64,000 nt of DNA, from positions 31,788,695 through 31,852,694 of the forward strand of contig CM038710.1 in assembly GCA_021613375.1 (NCBI GenBank). The letters run 5' to 3'. Shown here in pieces: positions 58,201 through 64,000 of this stretch. The stretch comes from Megaleporinus macrocephalus. Lineage: Eukaryota > Chordata > Actinopteri > Characiformes > Anostomidae. Position 1 is the stretch's first letter. Each line of letters opens with the position of its first letter. The notes beneath the pieces are model-generated. The model made no database searches, was not told the origin of the DNA, and saw only the letters and a list, made by a program, of their open reading frames with translations. A program made the position numbers and the translations under genes.

Positions 58201-59440
58201 GCAACCAAGCATGCAATTTCACCAACGATGTTCAATTGCATACAATTATACACCCCATATAGACTGAAGATTAATGGTATGTTTGAAAGGTATACATGCT
58301 ACATCAAATACTTTTCTTTTCATGATATGGTTCCCTTCAATAAATGAAAGAATAAATAAATAACCAGCTACCTAGCTGGGCAAATCAATGCCTATTGTTC
58401 TAATGGATACTCATGATTGATTCTGCATGTCTGCAAGCCATTCTGCAAGCCATTTGTCACCAGCTTTAAAGATATATGTATGTAATATGTTAACTCTTAT
58501 TGTGCTTCTAATTACAATATATCACTACTTGGTTGCTTGCCTAGAGCTTTAGCCTTCATTGCATTCACTCTTTTTTCATTGGCTACTTGTCCTAAAATTA
58601 TCTTACCAGGAGCAGAACTTTCAACATAATGAACAGTGATAGCAGTACTTCTTCATCTTCTCATTTTGGACTGAAGACAGGCTTGATGCTACAGTTACTT
58701 ACTATTGCCTCTTGAGGCACAAAGTAGTCTTATGAGACAGGACAGGCCAGGTCTAGCTAGTTAGCATGCTTACTTCAGTAGATATTTCTGCAACATAATA
58801 CATATTGTGGCGTTCTCACATGAAGAAACGAGACTTGGATTAAGAGATGGAAATTTTATTGAGCTACTGTAACACCATAGTTCACGCCAAAACATAGAAA
58901 AATAACATGGCTATAACCCTAAGCTGCCTTCGGCCTCCCAACTCTCTCTCTGGCTCGCTCCCTGTCTCCCCTCCTTTCTCCTCTACCCCCAATCCCTAGC
59001 TTTGAATACAAGAGGATTGGTGGATTGGCTGGTATATTTTCCTAACTATTTTCCCCAAAAGTAACATGGGATCCAGAAAACTGCTGGTGACACATGCACA
59101 ACTATTTTAACACAAATGAAATTCCTACAATATATTTCTTTGACATACCATCAAAACTCTTATTTCTTTACATATGTTGATCATTTTAGTCAGTTTGGGG
59201 ATTTTTTCTTAAAGTAAAACCAATTGCACTTTTAAGCATCATTGAGTTCACATAACAATCCCTACATTTCACTCAACCCTCACCCAAAATCTTCCCTGAA
59301 AATCACCATCACAATAACTCACAATTGTGGCAGCCCTTGGGAAGTTCAGTTGCTTTCATAATGGTTTTCATCATCTAATACAAATACACCCAATTTGTAC
59401 AGTTTGAAGTTTGTGTGTGAACTTTAAACGGCTCCCCCGT
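58201..59440. other. Noncoding, no recognised feature
   Basis: No gene. The segment starting tgtggcgttctcacatga (58807), followed by a reversed tttatt signal, might be another LTR-like end, but no pair is visible. Confidence 0.35.
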
Positions 59441-60280
59441 TAAACGAAATGTATTTAAGCAGCTGGAAAAACTGTGTATCGATCCTGCTCTGTACTGAGT
59501 GGGAAATGGAGAGAACAGAGAGAGCGTTTGCCATCGTTTCTAGGAAAAACAGAGTCATTTCTGCAGTGTGGATCAAAGAAGGTGAGGCTATGTCAAAGCC
59601 AGAGTGTCTGTCTGTTTTTTTTTTTGTTTTTTTTTCTGGGAATAATAACCGGAGAGGTCTCATTCTGATCAATAAAACTGTGGGCACAGGAGCACGTAGA
59701 GGGCAGGAGAGTCTAGGTTCACTTCACTCACTAAGCTTTATGACTCAGAAAAGAAGAACAATTTCCAGGATCTCTAAAAAAAACAATGGTATGTTTCCCC
59801 ATAGTTTCATCATCAAGTCTACCACTTTTTTATGAATATACAAACATTATATTATTGCTCTCTTGTCATCCAGTTCAGTCCAGTAGTTTTTTTAAAGTGA
59901 AGACTGCCTACTGTATAACACTAGTAATGACCTCTTAGCAGCTTCTGAATGTTGTATAAATGAAGAGTACTCAATATAGAAAAGCCAAGTGTGCATCATG
60001 CATTGTATCTAAAGTGAAGTCTACATATAGTAACTACTGAGCCTGCATTTGCTGGAGGGAAAATGTAGAAAGCTGTTAAGAAGTCTTCCAGAAAATCACA
60101 GAATAATAATTAGTAACCTTATTAAAAAGAACATTTCCTAAATGGTGCTAGACGTGAGTGGTCTTATGAGAAAATGTTATTCTGCATAGAATATTGAACT
60201 GATTTGGTGGATATAACAACATTAATAATGTTTTTCTGGAGGTTGCATGCCTTTCATGGTGATCTTATTGCTACCAACAC
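59441..60280. other. Noncoding, no recognised feature
   Basis: Overlapping frames on both strands (59424-59687 reverse, 59449-59835 forward) have no motif; a T-rich run lies at about 59613-59636. Confidence 0.4.
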
Positions 60281-61000
60281 TGCACAGCATGACCATGCCT
60301 CACAAGCTTCCAGAGGTCAGCGCCAGCTAGTAGTGCGTTGTCACGCAGCACCCCCCTTCAAGGGTCAGCCAGTCTTTGACAACCTAACAGCTTGTGTTAA
60401 GTCCTGGCCAGAACTTTGAGTCACGTGCAGCAGACCACCTTCCACTTTCTCTACTAACCACTACGCCATGGACCCTGACATGAACATGGCTCAAGCAAGT
60501 AAGACACCTACCGTCCATGCTGCATTCAATCCACAGCCTACGGCCCCGAATGAACCTTCTAACTGGCATCCATTTCCTCACCTGCCCAAACACATGAAAG
60601 TGCCAGGCATCGGGGTCTCTGCCTTTGCTACATCAGCCTGCTAAATGCTTTGCTGTTTGCAGCAGCACTTCCACACTAAAGCCTTTCAATGTTTAACTTT
60701 TCGCTTATATCCCCAGTGTTGTCCCATCGTTAAAGTCTTTTGCTAGGCTCCGCTTCTCCAGTCATTTACTTGTAGGCTTCTTGAAATTACATTTAACATC
60801 TGACCCCTCTGGTAGTTAATGGGGATAATTCCGCTGCTGATACCACTGTAGTGCCAATGCATGGTAACACAAATCACATCCCTTTAACTGACGAACAACA
60901 ATTATGAACATACATTTTCTGGAGTGCAAGCATCTCCAATGATCCTAGGGTGGTCAACAGCATGGTCATACCTCACACGTTTCTAGAGGACAGACTGAAG
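60281..61000. repeat. Short direct repeat pair in unique DNA
   Basis: gcatgaccatgcctcaca(agcttccagaggtcag) at 60287 and gcatggtcatacctcaca(cgtttctagaggacag) at 60960 are diverged direct copies 673 bases apart. The rest is complex noncoding sequence without a supported gene. Confidence 0.5.
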
Positions 61001-61119
61001 CAGTTTACCATAGTACTGTGTAAATGCGCATGTTGTATAGTTAATTATCAGTTAAAATGCAGAAAAATACTAGAAAGCATATCTATAATACAAAATTACA
61101 CAACTATGTATATCCAGCT

Positions 61120-61470
61120 GGAAGTGGGTTTGAATGGAAATATTAAAATCACAAAATCACATCTTTTTGGTGCTTTTTCGAGAAGCTTCTATATAGTAGA
61201 AACATATTTTCGCTGTCCTGTGAAAAACATGTATCTACCTTTTTGTCCATTTCTATTTTTCTACATCAATTAAATGCGGCAGCTGTCATTTACTTTGTGG
61301 GGAAATTTCATGTTGAATCGACCAATAGCTCGGGACAAAATAGCTTTTGGACAAAAACGTGGTTCCACTGACTTGCATTAAAAGTGAAGACAGTTTTTGT
61401 CCTGTCCTGTAAATTTGCCATTTTGGAGATACTTGTTTTTTTATTTGACAGCAACGACATACAACATACC
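61120..61470 (+). repeat. Dispersed repeat R1, copy 3
   Basis: It contains aaaaacatgtatctac, gcggcagctgtcatttac, the core atcgaccaatagctcggg, then acaaaatagcttttgg and atttgccattttggagatac. The order matches copies 1 and 2. Confidence 0.65.
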
Positions 61471-61566
61471 ATTAATCTGAAGAACCATTTAAGCATGCAC
61501 ATAATCATTATAACATGAAATGTTTCTATATAGAACCCATGGTTCTAAGTAAAACAACTCCCTTTA
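61471..61566. other. Spacer
   Basis: No feature recognised. Confidence 0.4.
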
Positions 61567-61960
61567 ACTCTTGATTTCAAGAGTTTTATTGTCATATGCA
61601 CAGCAGAACAGACAGTTACACTGTACAATGAAATTCTTACTTTGCTGTTCCTCCATATACCAATAGATAAAGATAAGAAAAAAGAAATACAAATATATAC
61701 AAAATATATAAAGTATAATAATATAAATTGAAGTTGAAGTAAATAAAAGTAGTTTTTTTATATACATATAGTTAAAAAATACAAAATAAAAGTTACATGT
61801 GCTTTTATGTGCAAGTATGAAGAGGAGCAGCCATAAAGTGCAAGTTGCAAGTAACAAATGTAAACAATAATGTTTGTGCGAGTAGCGAATGTAAACAGTA
61901 TTGTATGTAAACAGCAGTACAGTAAGTGTAAGGTGCAGTTAAAGTACCATAATAAAAAAA
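61567..61960 (-). mobile_element. LINE-like 3' tail on the reverse strand
   Basis: The forward strand starts ttgatttcaagagttttatt, then gtcatatgcacagcagaac and agacagttacactgtacaat, then gaaattcttac. In reverse this is the tail ...acaataaaactcttgaa of a fish LINE family. No coding part is kept. The reverse frame 61564-61857 is a by-product. Confidence 0.6.
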
Positions 61961-62239
61961 AAAAAATGTTTTAAATTGTGTTCACTTTTCACCTAGATTT
62001 AAGTTTTTCAAAATAAACTGTTCATGATCTTTAATAATCTCACATTTAGTAGTGCTAAATGGCTCTTAAATGTAAGAGTTGTCTTCTCACACTGGAAGGG
62101 TAAACAGAAACTAGATTTCCTCCTCTCTCTCAGGGAGGAAAGTTTTGAACATGGTTTATCTAATGGGAACTGTGTTGGTGTTGCACAAGTTGTCTCTATA
62201 TAGTTTAATAGTTTTTGAACTCCAGTTTCAGAAACTTCT
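61961..62239. other. Spacer
   Basis: No feature recognised. Confidence 0.4.
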
Positions 62240-62480
62240 TTATTCTTCAGAAATATATCTTCTCAGAAATAACTCCTGCAAAATGAATAACTTGTACTTA
62301 TTGGCCATTTTAGTCTGGAAGTTAAATAAATAACCAACGCTGTTTCTGAAAATGGTAACTTTATAGGAGAAGGAAAAAGTTATTGTAATGAGATGTCATT
62401 TTGGGCCATTTCTATTGGTCCATTTTTCATGAAATATATGGCCCCAGTTTCACCGTAAAGACAGAACGACGAAACAAGTA
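62240..62480 (-). repeat. Dispersed repeat R1, copy 4
   Basis: On the reverse strand it reads ctgtctttacggtgaaactg, atgaaaaatggaccaatag, then aaatggcccaaaatgac. It is the only R1 copy in this window on the reverse strand. Confidence 0.65.
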
Positions 62481-62900
62481 ATATTATCTGTCTGTGAGCA
62501 ACGGCCTGGACAAACTGCTTTCCATAGAGAATTTCATTAGAGTCATCACTTGATGGGTTAAATAAAATGAGAAATACGTAATAATCTTTATTATGGAGAT
62601 GAATGGTGAGTGTATTTGAAGTGCACTGACTGTACGGGAGACAACTTGGATGGATAAGTGTGTTTAGCTATACTCATAAAAGCGCACTGTCATCGTTTGC
62701 AACATTTCAATCCGTCTCCCTCTCCGCTCAGAGCAGGCAGACGGGTATTGCTCATTGGAAGCAGCAGCTGCCCCTGCGTTGAGTTCCAGAACTTCAAAAT
62801 TCCGTTTTGGGTCAGTCTTCTAAACCCGATTACAGCCCAGCCTAACAGGGTATAACCACAGCTCTTTGCTGCTCGGGGATGAGCGGAGCACACCCTTGCA
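62481..62900. other. Candidate conserved noncoding element
   Basis: Complex sequence with cgtaataatctttattatgg, catttcaatccgtctccctc and gtattgctcattggaagc. It contrasts with the repeats on both sides. The two overlapping frames (62658-62855, 62690-62893) are on opposite strands and motif-free. Confidence 0.35.
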
Positions 62901-63031
62901 CTTCTTTTTTTTCAGAATTAGAATGTTTCTTTGTAAGCAACTAACAGATCTCCACTATGGATAAAAATGTATATGTTGTTTGAAACACCTGTCATTTGTA
63001 CATAGTTCAGCTTAATTTCTATTTGTGTTTG
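62901..63031. other. Spacer ending in TSD GTTTG
   Basis: No feature apart from the five bases gtttg (63027-63031) that flank the next element. Confidence 0.5.
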
Positions 63032-63414
63032 TGCCACCCTCTGCCTTTCCTTCTTTGTTTACACTTATCTGTCATGTTCCATGTGCTTATGTTTGTTTTG
63101 GTCACCCCTCACTCTTTCTTATACCTTCTGTTTTCTCCCTGTCTTTGTCGAGCATTGTGTCTTGTGGTTTGTAACGTGTGGCTATTCTGTAATTATTCTG
63201 TGAATACTCTGTGTAGTTATTTTGTGATTATTTTGTGTAGTTATTTTGTTGTTTTCCTCTTACTTTGTCTTCCTGTCTCTCTGTGACTTTGTTAAATTGC
63301 TAGTTGTTATTTTGTTAGTATGTTGATCTGTTTTTGTTTCTGTTTTTTCCCGATGGGCCCCATTAAAAGATATTTGTGCATGTATCTGCTTTTCCCGTCT
63401 CCCTCACTGTTACA
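63032..63414 (+). mobile_element. Solo-LTR-like repeat R4, diverged member
   Basis: It starts TGCCACCCTCTGCC and ends CTGTTACA, with TG...CA ends. It is flanked by a perfect 5-bp duplication, gtttg, at 63027-63031 and 63415-63419. An ATTAAA polyadenylation-like signal lies at about 63362. Length is 383 bp. The frame 62996-63286 is a by-product. Confidence 0.82.
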
Positions 63415-63482
63415 GTTTGAATGGAAATGTTAAAAAGGAATCTGGAGATTAATGGAGAATGTGTTGTATATAGTTCTATATA
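63415..63482. other. Spacer between two R4 units
   Basis: Sixty-eight bases, including both target-duplication flanks. Confidence 0.7.
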
Positions 63483-63893
63483 TGTCACGCCCTGCCCTGT
63501 TTTCCTGCCTGTCTGTCTTTGTTTACATTGTCCTGTCAGTGCCCTGTGGTTCTGTTTACGTTTCAGTCATGAGCTCCTTGTCTCCGCCCTCTGTCATCGC
63601 CCCTCACCTGTGCCATGTTGTCTCCTTTTTGTTAGCCCCAGGTGTTCGTTTTTAGTTCCTGTATATATTCCTGGTTGTCTGCTTAATCTGTGCATGGTGT
63701 TTTGTCTTGCTTTATGTCAGTGAAATCCCTGTTGCCTGATTGGTGGATTCATGTTCTTCTTGTCTTTGTTGTCTTTTGTGGTTTTACTAGTCAGTTCTTT
63801 TGTTATCTTGGTATATCTTTGTGTTTTGTTTCTTAATAAACTACCATTAAGCTTGTGCCTGCTTCCTGCCTTCTCGACTCTCTGTGTGTTACA
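63483..63893 (+). mobile_element. Solo-LTR-like repeat R4, best copy
   Basis: It starts TGTCACGCCCTGCCC and ends GTGTTACA, 411 bp with TG...CA ends. Perfect 5-bp target duplication atata flanks it (63478-63482 and 63894-63898). It has a TATA-like gtatatattc at about 63661 and an AATAAA at 63835-63840, laid out like promoter and polyadenylation signals of an LTR. No internal retroviral genes are nearby, so it would be a solo LTR or a stand-alone unit. The frames 63421-63723, 63452-63655 and 63751-63960 are by-products. Confidence 0.88.
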
Positions 63894-64000
63894 ATATAGA
63901 ACCACCATTCTGTACAGCACAAAAATAGGTTCTGTTATTGTTATCAGGTCAAGCATGTAAACAGTATCTTTTTGGTGGTATTAATAACTATTTTCATAAA
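63894..64000. other. Window end
   Basis: No feature apart from the target duplication atata. Confidence 0.5.

Overview
This window looks like vertebrate intergenic DNA, most likely from a ray-finned (teleost) fish. It is AT-rich, full of CA/CT/TA microsatellites, and carries fish-typical repeats: several decayed Tc1-like transposons, hAT elements with CAGAGGTG- or CAGGGGTG-type ends and 8-bp duplications, an L2-like LINE 3' end, a tRNA-derived SINE and solo-LTR-like units. No host protein-coding exon, rRNA or genuine tRNA gene could be supported. All long open frames are explained by simple repeats, decayed transposases or chance.

Layout. 1-6.4 kb: a CTGGT-rich repeat cluster, a 1-kb minisatellite of 15-bp units, a LINE-like scrap, and a complete 1275-bp hAT element holding a 36-bp minisatellite, with a perfect 8-bp target duplication. 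6.4-15.7 kb: two dispersed repeat families, each present at least twice, plus simple repeats. 16.9-20.0 kb: two decayed Tc1 copies, one caught between ~100-bp direct repeats. 21.1-25.3 kb: an LTR-like candidate and a foldback element split by a solo-LTR-like insertion. 25-32 kb: sparse, with an inverted pair of LTR-like repeats, a tandem duplication and an internally inverted Tc1. 32.7-36.9 kb: a 3.8-kb insertion, mostly a 2.8-kb GT-rich satellite, sitting inside a mariner-like element. 37-46.1 kb: a MITE, the L2-like 3' end, a second solo-LTR-like unit and another Tc1. 46-52 kb: a SINE, a hAT MITE and two ~445-bp copies that are about 98% identical. 52.4-53.3 kb: a 0.9-kb polypyrimidine tract. 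53.3-54.3 kb: complex DNA rich in homeodomain-type TAATTA cores. 54-64 kb: further copies of the dispersed families, ending with two adjacent solo-LTR-like elements, each with a perfect 5-bp duplication.

Between the repeats lie stretches of higher-complexity sequence (about 11.9-12.1, 18.85-19.3, 25.44-25.7, 27.6-27.85, 37.3-37.75, 53.3-54.3 and 62.5-62.9 kb) that resemble conserved noncoding elements of gene deserts around developmental genes. This is inference only; an alignment to other fish would decide it. I found no operon-like or defence-like system. The most unusual content is structural: nested insertions, satellites growing inside transposons, and rearranged Tc1 copies.
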